64,000 bases of DNA from Stappia sp. 28M-7 (GCF_014252955.1 NZ_JACMIA010000001.1:2068258-2132257), one strand, 5' to 3'. Positions 52,857-62,666 are shown, counted from the stretch's first letter. Notes: generated by a model not told the origin, from the letters alone. Program-made: numbers and translations.

Positions 52857-54977
52857 ATGGGGCTGGCAGGCTCGTACAGGACTGAAAGGACGGTGGCGGG
52901 CAGGGCCGCTGTCCTGATGAGCGGCGTGGCATTTTGCGCGCTGAGCGGGGTTTCGGGCGCCTTGGCGCAGGACGTTGCGGCGGAGGGCGACACCGGTCGC
53001 GCGACCATGCTGCAGCGCGTCGTCGTCGGCGCAGGCGCCGAGAAGGTGGCGATCGACACGCCGCAGGCGGTGACCGTCCTCGATCAGGAAAGCATCGATG
53101 CCGAGCAGGCGACGACCATCGGCGAGCTGTTCCGCCAGGTGCCGGGCGTCACCATCGTCGGCAGCGACCGTATCGGCGGCCAGTCCTTCAACATCCGCGG
53201 CATCGGCGATCTCGGCTCGTCGGACGAATCGAAGATCATCGTCGCGGTCGACGGCGCGGTGAAGTTCTACGAGCAGTACCGCATGGGCTCGTTCTTCTCC
53301 GATCCCGAGCTCTACAAGCAGGTCGAAGTGCTGCGCGGCCCGGCGTCCTCGACGCTCTACGGGGCAGGCGCCATCGGTGGCGTGATCAACTTCCAGACCA
53401 AGGATCCGGAAGACTTCATCAAGCCGGGCCAGACTGCCGCCGTACGTCTCAAGACGATGTACGATTCCAACAAGGACGGCGCCATGGCGTCCGTCACCGC
53501 GGCCTATGCCTTCTCCGACCAGACCTCGATGCTGCTCAACGGCAACTTCCGCCGCTCCGGCGAGTACGAGAACGGCCTCGGCCAGCCGATCCCCGGCTCG
53601 GACTTCGAGTCCTTCTCCGGCCTTGCCAAGATCGTCCACCGCTTCGGCGACAACAACGAGCAGTCGGTCCGCCTGTCCTACGAGCGTTGGCAGAGCGATG
53701 CGGACGACACGGCCTACTCGCAGACCGGCACGCTGCCCTTCGGCACCATCGACCGCGAGATCCTCGACCAGACCGTCGTCTTCGCCTACGAGAACCCGGC
53801 CAGCGACAATCCCTGGCTCGATCTCAAGCTGAACCTGTCCTTCTCGGACACCAAGGTGAACCAGAGCAACGCCTCGGCGCCGATTCCCTCGCCGTTGTTC
53901 TTCGACAGCGAATACGGCTACCGCACCTGGTCGGGCCGGCTGGAGAACACCTTCGACTACGAAGGCGAGAACATCCGCAACTACTTCACCTTCGGCACGC
54001 AGCTCAGCTACCAGGAGCGTGTCGGCGACACCGTGTTCGGCAAGGTCTCGTTCCACCCCGAGGGCACGGACACCAAGGCCGGCTTCTTCGCGCAGAACGA
54101 GTTCATCTGGAACGACCGGCTGACCCTCATTCCGGGCGTGCGCGTCGACTTCGTCAATCTGGATCCTTCCAGCAGCGTCATCGGCGGCAGCCAGCGGCAC
54201 GAGACGGCGTTCTCGCCCAAGCTCGCGGTCATGTACAAGCTGAACGACACGTTCTCGCTGTTCGGCTCGCTCGCCCATACCGAGCGCGTGCCGACGCTGG
54301 ACGAGCTCTATTCGACCAACGTGCCGGACACCAGCTATCCGGGCGGACGGACAGTCAGCCCGAACCTGACCAAGGAAAGCTCGAACGCGGTCGAGATCGG
54401 CTTCACCATGCAGGCGTTCGACCTGTTCACCTCCGGCGACGGCCTGCAGGTCAAGACCACCGGTTTCTACAACGACCTGAAGGACATGATCGCGCCGAAC
54501 CCGGCACGCGGTCAGGCGACCCCGGTCTCGTACTACGTCAACATCAACGCCGCCGAGATCATGGGCGTCGAGGTCGAGGCCTCGTACGACTCCGAGTTCT
54601 TCTTCGGCAGCCTGGCCTTCAGCCACATCCACGGCGAAGACAAGTCGACCGGCGCCACGCTGACCACCATTCCGGCCGACACGCTGGCTGTGACGCTCGG
54701 CGGCCGCCTGCCGGACTACGACCTGTCCTTCGGCTGGCGTGGTCTGTTCGCCGGCTCCATCGGCACCGGCGCCACTGCGCGGGCGGGCGGCTTCGGCGGC
54801 TATGCGGTGCATGACCTGTTCGCCGACTGGAAGCCGGACGAGGGCATGATGGCCGGTTTCGAGGTCCGCGGTGCGGTGGAGAACCTTTTCGACAAGCAGT
54901 ATCGCAACAACCTCGCCGGCGATGACGGCAAGGGACGCACGTTCAAGTTGACTCTGGCCAAGACCCTTGGATGGTAA
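52857..54977 (+). CDS. hmuR: TonB-dependent haem/haemoglobin outer-membrane receptor
   Basis: 706 residues; GGAG precedes the ATG by seven bases. Signal peptide, then a TonB-box-like MLQRVVVGAG and plug domain (IGELFRQVPGVTIVGS, FNIRGIGDLG, VEVLRGPASSTLYGAGAIGG). The 22-strand barrel ends with VENLFDKQYRNNLAGDDGKG and aromatic Trp. A SPNLTKESSNAVEIG stretch resembles the NPNL-type region of haem receptors. Divergent from hmuSTUV and followed by exb/tonB genes. Strong match to the haemoglobin/transferrin-type receptor group. Confidence 0.93.
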   Translation: MGLAGSYRTERTVAGRAAVLMSGVAFCALSGVSGALAQDVAAEGDTGRATMLQRVVVGAGAEKVAIDTPQAVTVLDQESIDAEQATTIGELFRQVPGVTIVGSDRIGGQSFNIRGIGDLGSSDESKIIVAVDGAVKFYEQYRMGSFFSDPELYKQVEVLRGPASSTLYGAGAIGGVINFQTKDPEDFIKPGQTAAVRLKTMYDSNKDGAMASVTAAYAFSDQTSMLLNGNFRRSGEYENGLGQPIPGSDFESFSGLAKIVHRFGDNNEQSVRLSYERWQSDADDTAYSQTGTLPFGTIDREILDQTVVFAYENPASDNPWLDLKLNLSFSDTKVNQSNASAPIPSPLFFDSEYGYRTWSGRLENTFDYEGENIRNYFTFGTQLSYQERVGDTVFGKVSFHPEGTDTKAGFFAQNEFIWNDRLTLIPGVRVDFVNLDPSSSVIGGSQRHETAFSPKLAVMYKLNDTFSLFGSLAHTERVPTLDELYSTNVPDTSYPGGRTVSPNLTKESSNAVEIGFTMQAFDLFTSGDGLQVKTTGFYNDLKDMIAPNPARGQATPVSYYVNINAAEIMGVEVEASYDSEFFFGSLAFSHIHGEDKSTGATLTTIPADTLAVTLGGRLPDYDLSFGWRGLFAGSIGTGATARAGGFGGYAVHDLFADWKPDEGMMAGFEVRGAVENLFDKQYRNNLAGDDGKGRTFKLTLAKTLGW

Positions 54978-54995
54978 GGCGCATGGGAGAAACGA

Positions 54996-55451
54996 ATGGG
55001 ACGCAGACTTGAAATCGTGGCTGCGGCGGCTTTGACCGCCGCGGCCCTGTGGGCCGGTCAGGCGCGGGCGGCGGAGGAGGCTTCGCCCGAGGCGGCTTCC
55101 GTGTCCGGCCTTCACATCGAGCTGAACCGGGTTGCGGACAATGGCGGCGGCGGGTGCCGCCTTACCTTCGTTGTGCGCAATGCGACGGGCGGCGAGGTGC
55201 CGCAGCCGCGATTCGAGTTTGTGCTCTTCGACAGCGACGGGCTCGTCGACCGGCTGACCACCTTTGACTTCGGTGCGCTCGCGCCGGAAAAGACCTCGGT
55301 TCGCCAGTTCGATCTGGCGGGCGTCGCCTGCGGCAAGCTTGGCCGCATCCTCGTCAACGGTCCGGCTCAGTGCGGCGAGGGCGGTGCTGCGGCCCATTGC
55401 CAGGCGCAGCTGTCGCTCGCCAGCCGGGCCGAAATACCCCTCGGCCGCTAG
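54996..55451 (+). CDS. Secreted protein of unknown function in the haem locus
   Basis: 151 residues with a signal peptide (IVAAAALTAAALWAGQARA). The mature part has a beta-rich pattern: LHIELNRVADNGGGGCRLTF, FVVRNATGGEVPQPRFEFVL, ending in KLGRILVNGPAQCGEGG. Cys residues are evenly spaced (four), so disulfides are likely. Located between receptor and exbB and preceded by GGGAGAAACGA. I recognise no named family; such periplasmic proteins accompany TonB-ExbBD sets in alphaproteobacteria and may assist the Ton complex or bind haem. Confidence 0.7.
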   Translation: MGRRLEIVAAAALTAAALWAGQARAAEEASPEAASVSGLHIELNRVADNGGGGCRLTFVVRNATGGEVPQPRFEFVLFDSDGLVDRLTTFDFGALAPEKTSVRQFDLAGVACGKLGRILVNGPAQCGEGGAAAHCQAQLSLASRAEIPLGR

Positions 55452-55534
55452 GCTGAAACCCGATCGGCCTCAGGCCAAGAGAGCTACACGGGCCGAACGG
55501 CCCCGGAACTTCATGAGCTGTTAGGAACGCACCC

Positions 55535-56242
55535 ATGTCTTTCGCCGACATTCTCGCCTCGATCTCGGGCTTCCTGGAGCTCGGCGGCCCCGTCGTCGCC
55601 GTGCTCGCCGGCCTGTCCGTGATCGCCCTGACTGTGGTGATTCTGAAGCTCGTGCAGTTCTGGACGCAGCGGGTCGGCCGTCCCGGCCGGGCCGAGGCGG
55701 CCGTGCGCCTGTGGGGCCATGGTCGCCGCCGCGAGGCATGGCAGGCGCTCGGCGACATCCGCAGCGCCTCGGAGGAGGCCGTCGCCATCGCCATGCAGTC
55801 GGGCGAGGGCGGCGCTGCCGTCGACAAGGCGCTGGTGGAGGAAGACATCGCCCGCGCCGCGACCCGCCGCCTGCACCGCTACAATGCCGGCATGAAGGCG
55901 CTCGACGCCATCGCCCAGATCGCGCCGCTGCTCGGCCTGTTCGGCACCGTGCTCGGCATGATCGAGGCGTTCCAGAAGCTCCAGTCGGCGGGCAATGCGG
56001 TCGATCCGTCGCTGCTTGCCGGCGGCATCTGGGTGGCGCTGCTGACCACCGCTGTCGGCCTTGCCGTCGCCATGCCGGTCTCGCTCGTCGTCACCTATCT
56101 GGAAGGCCAGATCGAGAACGAGAAGGTCGCCATCGAGACGCTTGCCTCCGCCGTGCTGCTGGAGCAGGCGCGCGGCGGTGCCCGCGCGACCTTTGAAGAG
56201 GTCGAGGCGGGGGGCTACGAACAGGTGGCCAATGCGCATTGA
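55535..56242 (+). CDS. exbB: ExbB/TolQ/MotA-family proton channel subunit
   Basis: 235 residues with three membrane segments: GGPVVAVLAGLSVIALTVVI near 18, IAPLLGLFGTVLGMIEAFQ near 130 and WVALLTTAVGLAVAMPVSLV near 170. The second and third carry the Gly/Thr pattern of the ExbB pore. It forms the energising complex with ExbD and TonB. The end overlaps the first exbD by 11 bases. Confidence 0.92.
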   Translation: MSFADILASISGFLELGGPVVAVLAGLSVIALTVVILKLVQFWTQRVGRPGRAEAAVRLWGHGRRREAWQALGDIRSASEEAVAIAMQSGEGGAAVDKALVEEDIARAATRRLHRYNAGMKALDAIAQIAPLLGLFGTVLGMIEAFQKLQSAGNAVDPSLLAGGIWVALLTTAVGLAVAMPVSLVVTYLEGQIENEKVAIETLASAVLLEQARGGARATFEEVEAGGYEQVANAH

Positions 56243-56621
56243 CTTTGCCAGTCCGCGCCGGCGCCGGCTGTCGCTGACATCGCTGATCGACGTGATCTTC
56301 CTCTTGCTGCTGTTCTTCATGCTGTCCTCGACCTTCACGCGCTTCGCGCAGGTCGATCTGGCGGCGCCCGGCGGCGGCACGGGCGGGGCCGTCACCCGGC
56401 CGGACATCTTCGCGACCGTTGATGCGAACGGCCTCACCGTGAACGGCACCCTCATCGATCCTGAAGCACCGGGCACTGCCGTTTCCGCGCTCGTCGAGGC
56501 CGGGGCGAAGACCGCGCTTCTCGTCCCGCGCGAGGGCGCCCGCGCCCAGGATCTGGTGAGCGCGCTCGAGCTGCTGCGCGGCGGTGGCGAGCTCAAGGTG
56601 ATCGTGGCGAGGCCGAAATGA
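56232..56621 (+). CDS. exbD: ExbD-family protein, first copy
   Basis: 129 residues, one N-terminal helix with the conserved Asp: SLTSLIDVIFLLLLFFMLSS, then a periplasmic domain. The Asp in LIDVIF carries protons in ExbBD. Overlaps exbB and, by ATGA, the next gene. Confidence 0.92.
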   Translation: MRIDFASPRRRRLSLTSLIDVIFLLLLFFMLSSTFTRFAQVDLAAPGGGTGGAVTRPDIFATVDANGLTVNGTLIDPEAPGTAVSALVEAGAKTALLVPREGARAQDLVSALELLRGGGELKVIVARPK

Positions 56622-57070
56622 TCAAGGTTCGCCAGAAGCCGCCCAAGCGTCAGGCGGAAAGCACCATCTCGCTGATCAACATCGTCTTCCTGATGCTGAT
56701 CTTCTTCCTCATCGCTGGCCAGCTGGCCCCGCCGGTCGACCCGGACGTCACGCTTGTCGATACGACCGAGGCGCCGCCGCTGGCCCCGCCCGATGCGTTG
56801 TTCGCCGACAGCGAGGGGCGCCTGTCCCATCGCGGTCAGCCGGTCGAGATCCCCGCCTATCTCGCGGCGCTTGGGGCCATGGGGGAGGCGCAAGCGCCCC
56901 TCACGGCCGACGGCGTGACTGCGCCCGGCGAGGATGCCGGCAATGGCGGCCCCAACGTGTTGCTGGCCGTCGACCGCGATCTCGATGCCGCGCGCATGCT
57001 GGAGATCGCAGACCAGTTGTACCGGGCCGGCGCCGGCAAGGTATCGCTCGTAACCAGGGGAGCTGAGTGA
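56618..57070 (+). CDS. ExbD-family protein, second and divergent copy
   Basis: 150 residues. The helix ISLINIVFLMLIFFLIAGQL has Asn where the first copy has the channel Asp. The periplasmic part is longer and acidic (DVTLVDTTEAPPLAPPD). It may form a mixed dimer with the first ExbD. Its stop overlaps tonB (TGATG). Confidence 0.9.
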   Translation: MIKVRQKPPKRQAESTISLINIVFLMLIFFLIAGQLAPPVDPDVTLVDTTEAPPLAPPDALFADSEGRLSHRGQPVEIPAYLAALGAMGEAQAPLTADGVTAPGEDAGNGGPNVLLAVDRDLDAARMLEIADQLYRAGAGKVSLVTRGAE

Positions 57071-58131
57071 TGAAGCTGAGACCGCATCATGTGGCAGCGG
57101 CTCTCATGATCTCGACGGCGGTTCACGCTTCGGCGGTCGCCGTCATCATGCACGAGAGTTCCGGGGTCCAGATCGAGGGCGGTGGCACCGTCCTGTCGGC
57201 CGAACTCGGCGATGCCTTCGTCGACGCGCTGCAGGCCGGCGCCGACGGCGAGCACACCGAGGTCAACAGCGAGACCTCGGAGGTGGTGACCCCCATCGAC
57301 GCGCCGGAAGGCGAAAAGCCGGTGGAGCACGCCACGGCGCTGGAGGAATCCTTGAGCGAGGAGGCGACCGCGCCGGAGGTCCCGCACAGCGAGACCGTGC
57401 CGCCGGAAGAGGTGGTCGAGGCGGTCCAGCCGCAGGCCGAGCCCACGCCGCAGGTGAGCGAAACCGTCGAGGCGAAGCCGATGGAGATGGCGGCCCTTGC
57501 TCCCGGCATTGTCGCAACGGCCGTGCCCACCGCCGTCGAGACCGCGACCGAGGTTCCCGAGGCTGCCCCCGTCCAGGCCAGCGTCTCGCCGGTCGAGGCG
57601 CAGCCCGTTCCCTCGACCGAGCGGCTCGAGGCGGCCGCCGCCGTGCCCATGCCGCAGGCCAGGCCCAAGGACCTGAAGATCGCCGAGGTCCGACGCGAAG
57701 CGCCGGCCCGCAAGGCCGATACCGTCAAGCGTCAGAAGGAGAAGGCCGCAAGCGTCCGCTCGAAGAAGACCACCAGCGGCCATGGCGGCAACTCGAGCGC
57801 TACGGCCAACAAGGGCGGCGCACAGCGCATCGGCAAGTCGAAGGAGTTCGGCAATGCCGACGCCTCCAGGTATCAGGATGCGATACACAGCCGGATCGAG
57901 CGTGCAAGGCGTCGCGGCAGGGTCGGTCGGATGCGTGGAAAAGCGGTGGTATCTTTCGTCGTCGCCAGCAATGGCGGGCTCGCCGGCGTGCGCCTGATAC
58001 AGAGTTCGGGCAACGAGATCATCGACAAGGCGGCGTTGAAGACGGTGCAGCGGGCTCAGCCGTTCCCCAACATCCCGCCGGAGGCTCGCCGCAAGAGCTG
58101 GGCCTTTACGGTGCCGATCGAATACGAGTGA
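57070..58131 (+). CDS. tonB: TonB energy-transducing protein
   Basis: 353 residues from ATG 57070. N-terminal anchor HHVAAALMISTAVHASAVAV, with the His expected in the TonB helix, then about 190 residues rich in Glu, Ala, Pro and Val that span the periplasm, a basic Lys/Arg/Ser segment (VRSKKTTSGHGGN), and a C-terminal TonB domain: RIERARRRGRVGRMRGKAVV, FVVASNGGLAGVRLIQSSGN, LKTVQRAQPFPNIPPEARR, FTVPIEYE. Longer than E. coli TonB. It energises the haem receptor. Confidence 0.93.
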   Translation: MKLRPHHVAAALMISTAVHASAVAVIMHESSGVQIEGGGTVLSAELGDAFVDALQAGADGEHTEVNSETSEVVTPIDAPEGEKPVEHATALEESLSEEATAPEVPHSETVPPEEVVEAVQPQAEPTPQVSETVEAKPMEMAALAPGIVATAVPTAVETATEVPEAAPVQASVSPVEAQPVPSTERLEAAAAVPMPQARPKDLKIAEVRREAPARKADTVKRQKEKAASVRSKKTTSGHGGNSSATANKGGAQRIGKSKEFGNADASRYQDAIHSRIERARRRGRVGRMRGKAVVSFVVASNGGLAGVRLIQSSGNEIIDKAALKTVQRAQPFPNIPPEARRKSWAFTVPIEYE

Positions 58132-58132
58132 T

Positions 58133-58240
58133 CTTGAGACGCCATTCTCGAAATTCGGCGATTTCGATACGGAATTTCGCAAAATTCGTCTCAAGGCATT
58201 TCAGGCCGGATATGCCCGGGCGGGACCACCGTCCGGGCAT
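58133..58240 (+). terminator. Long inverted repeat and GC hairpin after tonB
   Basis: Two elements: CTTGAGACG (58133-58141)/CGTCTCAAG (58187-58195) with nested CGAAATTC/GAATTTCG (58149-58156, 58172-58179), then a strong 12-bp stem with ATGCCCGG (58212-58219) and CCGGGCAT (58233-58240) outer arms, followed by TCGCTTTT. The second is a good intrinsic terminator; it could also stop the facing DUF2254 gene. Confidence 0.75.
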
Positions 58241-58289
58241 TCGCTTTTGAAGGGCTTGTCCCCGTCTCGTCGGTGCGGGCGGGGCGATG

Positions 58290-59594
58290 TCAGTACCGCC
58301 CGTCCGCGGCCGTCAGGTTGCGATGCGCCTTGTAGAGCTCGTGCGCCACTTCCGCCCGGTCGTCGCGGTTGCGCACGGCCATGTTGGTGTCGGCTGCGAT
58401 GAGGCGCAGATGCGTGCGCAGGATTGCGGCGTGGTCGCCGCGCGAGACCTGGGCCATGCGGCCGATGGCCTGGATGAGGCGCAGCGCCACCATGACATTG
58501 CCGCTGGAGGCGCGCCGCATCGGATGCAGCGCCGTGCCGACGATCTCCTTCACCTCGATCAGCTCCAGCCAAACTCGCGGCTTGCCCTCCTTGTCGCAGA
58601 TCAGCGAGGACGGCGCGCCGCGTTGCAGGATGATCGCCAGCGAGGCGGACAGCTGGTCCAAGGCACTGATTGCCGTATAGGAATCGTTGATGCCCGGCGA
58701 CAGCGCCCGCAGCGCGATCTCGACATTGAGGTGGACGTTGAAGAGGATGTCCCCGTCGGCGGAGCGGGCATCGGCCAGCAGCACCGAGCGGTGCACCGCC
58801 TCCGCCAGCGCCTTTTCCTTGCCGTCGACCCGGTGAAGGATCGCAATCGGCGTGCCGGCAATGATGAAATGGCCGGGCCGCGCCACCACCTGCACGAAGC
58901 CGTCTTCCTCCACCGCATGCCGCAACAGGGCCTCCGCCTGAACGGCGGTGACATAGCCGGACGAGCGCGCCAGGACCGGCTCTCCCTCGCCTTGCGGAAT
59001 GGCGTTGCGGTCGTCCGGCTCCTCCTTCGGCTCGTCGGCGAGCAGCCGGTCGATGGCCGAGCGCAGCGAGCGCTGAGTGCGGGCGATCTCGTTATCCACC
59101 ATCACCCGGCGGGCCGTGTCATGCACGAAATACACGACCCAGAAGAAGCTGGTGGTGGCGAGCGCGATGGCGATCGCGACGGACAGGCGAGGCACTTCCT
59201 CGTCGCCCACCACATAGAGGACAAAGAGGGAATAGAGGAAAGTGGCACCGAGCAGGCCGATGGTCGATTGATTGACACGATTGGCGGTAAAGGTTTCCAG
59301 CAGCCGTGGTCCGATATTGCCCGCCGCCAGCGTGAAAACGACCAGGGTGAGGGAATAGACTAGGCTGATCACCGTCATCATCGCCCCGGCGATTGTGCCC
59401 AGGACGGACCGGGCGCCGCTCGCGGAGATGTTGAGGAAGGGCAGCGCCTCGAAGACGGGATCGACGATATCCGTGCGGTCGATGGAGACCGCAAGACCGG
59501 CCAGCAGCAGGCCACATAATGCCAGGACGGCCGGCACGAAAAGGAAGCCCCTAACCATGCGCTGCAACCGAAGCAGGGAAAGGCTCTTGAACAC
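58290..59594 (-). CDS. DUF2254 membrane protein
   Basis: 434 residues. N-terminal half has four hydrophobic segments ([75 protein letters not shown]) and the family phrase [19 protein letters not shown]. The C-terminal half is soluble, with [20 protein letters not shown] and [20 protein letters not shown]2254 is widespread in proteobacteria without an assigned role. Its 5' end faces the extensin-like gene. Confidence 0.88.
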   Translation of the reverse strand: MFKSLSLLRLQRMVRGFLFVPAVLALCGLLLAGLAVSIDRTDIVDPVFEALPFLNISASGARSVLGTIAGAMMTVISLVYSLTLVVFTLAAGNIGPRLLETFTANRVNQSTIGLLGATFLYSLFVLYVVGDEEVPRLSVAIAIALATTSFFWVVYFVHDTARRVMVDNEIARTQRSLRSAIDRLLADEPKEEPDDRNAIPQGEGEPVLARSSGYVTAVQAEALLRHAVEEDGFVQVVARPGHFIIAGTPIAILHRVDGKEKALAEAVHRSVLLADARSADGDILFNVHLNVEIALRALSPGINDSYTAISALDQLSASLAIILQRGAPSSLICDKEGKPRVWLELIEVKEIVGTALHPMRRASSGNVMVALRLIQAIGRMAQVSRGDHAAILRTHLRLIAADTNMAVRNRDDRAEVAHELYKAHRNLTAADGRY

Positions 59595-59604
59595 GACGTC
59601 TCCC

Positions 59605-60525
59605 GTGGATCATCCGTTTTTCGGGCAGGCGGCGCCGACCTCGTTGCCCGCAAGCCTATACGCTTGTTGCAGGGCGAGGCGAGGGGGGATTGCATTTGCC
59701 GCCGCTCTGCTGCTCGCCATGACGGCCTCCGGGGTCGGCGCCAAGGCGCCGTTGCCGCAGCCAAGACCCTACCAGGCCGCCCCCGCGCAGGACGGGCGGG
59801 GACAGGCAGAGGATATCCCGGCGCACAAACCGGCAGTCGCCGGTGCCGCAGACAGCGCGGCCCTGCCGCGCCCCAAGCCGCTTGTCCCCGGTTTTGCGTC
59901 CGCCGGCCCGGCGGGCGATGCCGGGAACAGCCACTTCGCCTCCGCACCCGCGAGCGGGGACAAGCCTGCGCCGGACAGCGAGGCCGTCACCGGGTGTATC
60001 GAGGCCCTGCGCCGGGTCGGCGCCACCTTCGAGCGGGTGCCGCCCGTCCCGGGGGCGGGCGCCTGCGGCATCGAGGACGCGGTCTCCGTCTCGGCGGTCG
60101 GCGGCATGGCGCTGGTTCCCGAAGCCGTGCTCTCCTGCGAAACGGCGGCCGTTGCCGCACGTTTCGCCGCGCAGGTCATCGCACCGCTGGCCAGCTCCAC
60201 CCTCGGCTCGGACGTGGCCCAGATCCGCGTCGCGGCCTCCTATCATTGCCGGGGCCGCAACCGCATCGCCGGAGCGCGGCTGAGCGAGCATTCCTTCGGC
60301 CGGGCCATCGATATTCGCGGGCTCATTCTGGAGGACGGGCGGGAGTTCGCCGTCGCCCCGCGCCAGACCGGCGGCGATGCGCGCGCTGCGACGAAGCTCC
60401 AGAAAGCGCTGCGTGCTGCGGCATGCGGACCCTTCACCACCGTGCTCGGGCCCGGCTCGGACGCCTATCACAACGATCACTTCCATCTCGACACCAAGCC
60501 GCGTCGTTCGCCCTATTGCCGCTAA
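59605..60525 (+). CDS. Extensin-like C-terminal domain protein, putative cell-wall peptidase fold
   Basis: About 306 residues from GTG 59605; the frame is open further left over the divergent gene, and TTG 59644 is another choice. A signal-anchor-like helix ([20 protein letters not shown]) is followed by a Pro/Ala-rich linker and the extensin-like domain (about 130-306). His and Asp of [14 protein letters not shown] and His of YHNDHFHLD resemble the zinc ligands of LAS/M15-type D,D-peptidases. Cys residues ([13 protein letters not shown]) may bridge. Likely periplasmic, possibly acting on peptidoglycan. Confidence 0.75.
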   Translation: MDHPFFGQAAPTSLPASLYACCRARRGGIAFAAALLLAMTASGVGAKAPLPQPRPYQAAPAQDGRGQAEDIPAHKPAVAGAADSAALPRPKPLVPGFASAGPAGDAGNSHFASAPASGDKPAPDSEAVTGCIEALRRVGATFERVPPVPGAGACGIEDAVSVSAVGGMALVPEAVLSCETAAVAARFAAQVIAPLASSTLGSDVAQIRVAASYHCRGRNRIAGARLSEHSFGRAIDIRGLILEDGREFAVAPRQTGGDARAATKLQKALRAAACGPFTTVLGPGSDAYHNDHFHLDTKPRRSPYCR

Positions 60526-60612
60526 CTTGTTGAAGGTGAAAGACGCCTTGCACGCGCCGTGCGTCCGGAGTGGGGCAGGTTCGAAAATCGAAATGGAAAC
60601 ATGATCTTGCCG

Positions 60613-60647
60613 GACATTCTTGAATCTGAATTTCGTTCGAGAATGTC
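60613..60647. repeat. Strong palindrome upstream of phaC
   Basis: GACATTCT (60613-60620) and AGAATGTC (60640-60647), extended by GAA/TTC to a stem of about 12 bp with an 11-base loop. In the 282-base gap before phaC, it could be a regulatory operator or a terminator of the extensin-like gene. The rest of the gap is ordinary leader sequence. Confidence 0.55.
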
Positions 60648-60807
60648 GTAAGATGCCCAGCACCTGAGCTCCGGGTGACCGGCGGGGGCATAGCGCTTTC
60701 TCCAGGCGGGGCTGACACAGATCAAGGCGCGCCGCCCGGCATCTGTCAGGATCAAGCTTCGGTCTGCGGACCGCACCGTCCCACGCCCAGCGTTTTTCGA
60801 GGCCGCC

Positions 60808-62637
60808 GTGACCAAGCCTGCGCAAAAGAAAACGGAACTCCTTGCCGGGACCGCCCTTGCCGCGGTCGGCACTCCGCCGGCCGTGCCGCCGGCGGTCGTG
60901 CGAGGCCCGCAGGAGCCTGCCCGCCATCTGCACGAAACGATGGATCGCAGCGTGCGCGCCGCCGTTGCGCGGGTGACCGGCGGGCTTTCGCCGCATGCCT
61001 TCATGGAGGCCTGGAGCGACTGGGCGCTGCACATGAGCCGGGCGCCCGGGCGCCAGCTGGAGCTGCTTGAACGAGCACAGGAAAACGCGCTGAAACTGGC
61101 GGCGGCCTGCATGCCGGGTGCCGAGGGCGAGGCGAGCGCGCCCTTTGTCCCGAAGGATTTCGACCACCGTTTCGAGCATCCCGGCTGGGAGCAGATGCCG
61201 TTCCGCGTCTGGAAACAGGGCTTTCTTGCGGTTCAGGACTGGTGGGACCACGCGACCGACCGCCTGCGCGGGCTGGAGGAGCAGGATGCCAACCGCACCC
61301 GCTTCATGGCGCGGCAGATGCTCGACCTCGTCTCGCCCTCCAACTTCCCCTTGACCAATCCGGAGATCATCGAGGCGACCGTCCGGCAGGGCGGGCGCAA
61401 TTTCGTGGAAGGGGCGACGCATTTCTCGCAGGACATGGTCAAGACGCTGACCCAGCGCCACGACCCGCCGCCCGAGGGCTACAGACTGGGCACCGACCTC
61501 GCGTGCACGCCCGGAACGGTCGTTTACCGCAATGATATCATTGAGCTTATCCAGTATGCGCCGGCGACCGGGACGGTGCAGGCCGAGCCGATCCTGATCG
61601 TTCCGGCCTGGATCATGAAGTACTACATCCTCGACCTGTCGCCGCGCAGCTCGATGGTGAAATACCTCGTCGAGCAGGGCTTCACGGTCTTCATGATCTC
61701 CTGGGTGAACCCCACCGCCGAACAGGCGGACCTGTCGCTGGAGGACTACCGCACGCGCGGCGTCATGGCCGCGCTGGACGCCATTTCGACCATCGTTCCG
61801 GAGCGCCGCATCCATGCCGTCGGCTATTGTCTCGGCGGCACGATGCTGGCGATTGCCGCGGCCACGATGGCGCGCGACTGCGACGAGCGCCTTGCCTCGA
61901 TCACGCTGATGGCCGCGCAGGTGGATTTCGTCGAAGCCGGGGAATTACTGCTCTTTCTCGACGAGAGCCAGGTGGCGTTCCTGGAGGATATGATGTGGGA
62001 CCAGGGTTACCTGGACCGCCCGCAAATGGCGCGCACCTTCGCCGCGATCCGCGCCGAGGACCTGATCTATACCCGCGCCGTGCGGCGCTATCTGCTCGGC
62101 CAGGACGATCTTCCCACCGATATCGGTGTCTGGAACGGGGATACGACGCGGATGCCGGCGCGCATGCACTCGCAGTATCTGCGCGGTCTGTTCCTTGAAA
62201 ACCGGCTCACCGCCGGCCGTTTCGCGGTCGAGGGGCGGGTCATCGCCCTGAAGGATATCTCGGCGCCGATGTTCGTCGTCGCCACCGAGACCGATCACAT
62301 CGCCCCGTGGAAATCCGTCTACAAGACCCAGCTTTTCACCAACAACGACCTGACCTTCGTGCTGACCAAGGGCGGGCATAATGGCGGTATCCTGAGCGAG
62401 CCGGGCCATCCGCGCCGGCACTATCGCCTGTCGCATCGCCCGGCCGGCGCCCATTATTCCGGCCCCGACGGCTGGCAGGAGCAGCACCGGCCGCGTCCCG
62501 GCTCCTGGTGGCCGGAATGGTCTTCCTGGCTTCTTGCCCGCAGCAGCGGAGAGGGGATACCTCCGGCCATCGGCGCGCCGGACAAGGGGTTACCCCCGCT
62601 CGAGCCCGCTCCCGGCAGCTATATCCATTTGGCCTGA
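60808..62637 (+). CDS. phaC: Class I poly(3-hydroxyalkanoate) synthase PhaC
   Basis: 609 residues from GTG 60808. Alpha/beta-hydrolase fold with nucleophile Cys341 in the lipase-box variant GYCLGG; catalytic Asp in TETDHIAPWKSVY and His in KGGHNGGI. The N-terminal region (about 100-200) includes FEHPGWEQMPFRVWKQGFLA and SPSNFPLTNPEII as in class I enzymes. It polymerises 3-hydroxyacyl-CoA into granules. No phaA, phaB or phaR lies in the window. Length is normal. Confidence 0.94.
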   Translation: MTKPAQKKTELLAGTALAAVGTPPAVPPAVVRGPQEPARHLHETMDRSVRAAVARVTGGLSPHAFMEAWSDWALHMSRAPGRQLELLERAQENALKLAAACMPGAEGEASAPFVPKDFDHRFEHPGWEQMPFRVWKQGFLAVQDWWDHATDRLRGLEEQDANRTRFMARQMLDLVSPSNFPLTNPEIIEATVRQGGRNFVEGATHFSQDMVKTLTQRHDPPPEGYRLGTDLACTPGTVVYRNDIIELIQYAPATGTVQAEPILIVPAWIMKYYILDLSPRSSMVKYLVEQGFTVFMISWVNPTAEQADLSLEDYRTRGVMAALDAISTIVPERRIHAVGYCLGGTMLAIAAATMARDCDERLASITLMAAQVDFVEAGELLLFLDESQVAFLEDMMWDQGYLDRPQMARTFAAIRAEDLIYTRAVRRYLLGQDDLPTDIGVWNGDTTRMPARMHSQYLRGLFLENRLTAGRFAVEGRVIALKDISAPMFVVATETDHIAPWKSVYKTQLFTNNDLTFVLTKGGHNGGILSEPGHPRRHYRLSHRPAGAHYSGPDGWQEQHRPRPGSWWPEWSSWLLARSSGEGIPPAIGAPDKGLPPLEPAPGSYIHLA

Positions 62638-62666
62638 GGGCCAGTTGGGGAAGGGGATAAAAAACA

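Noticed and set aside
52794-55397. Long minus-strand frame opposite the haem receptor
   Set aside because: Same antisense signature; the plus strand encodes a clear TonB-dependent receptor.
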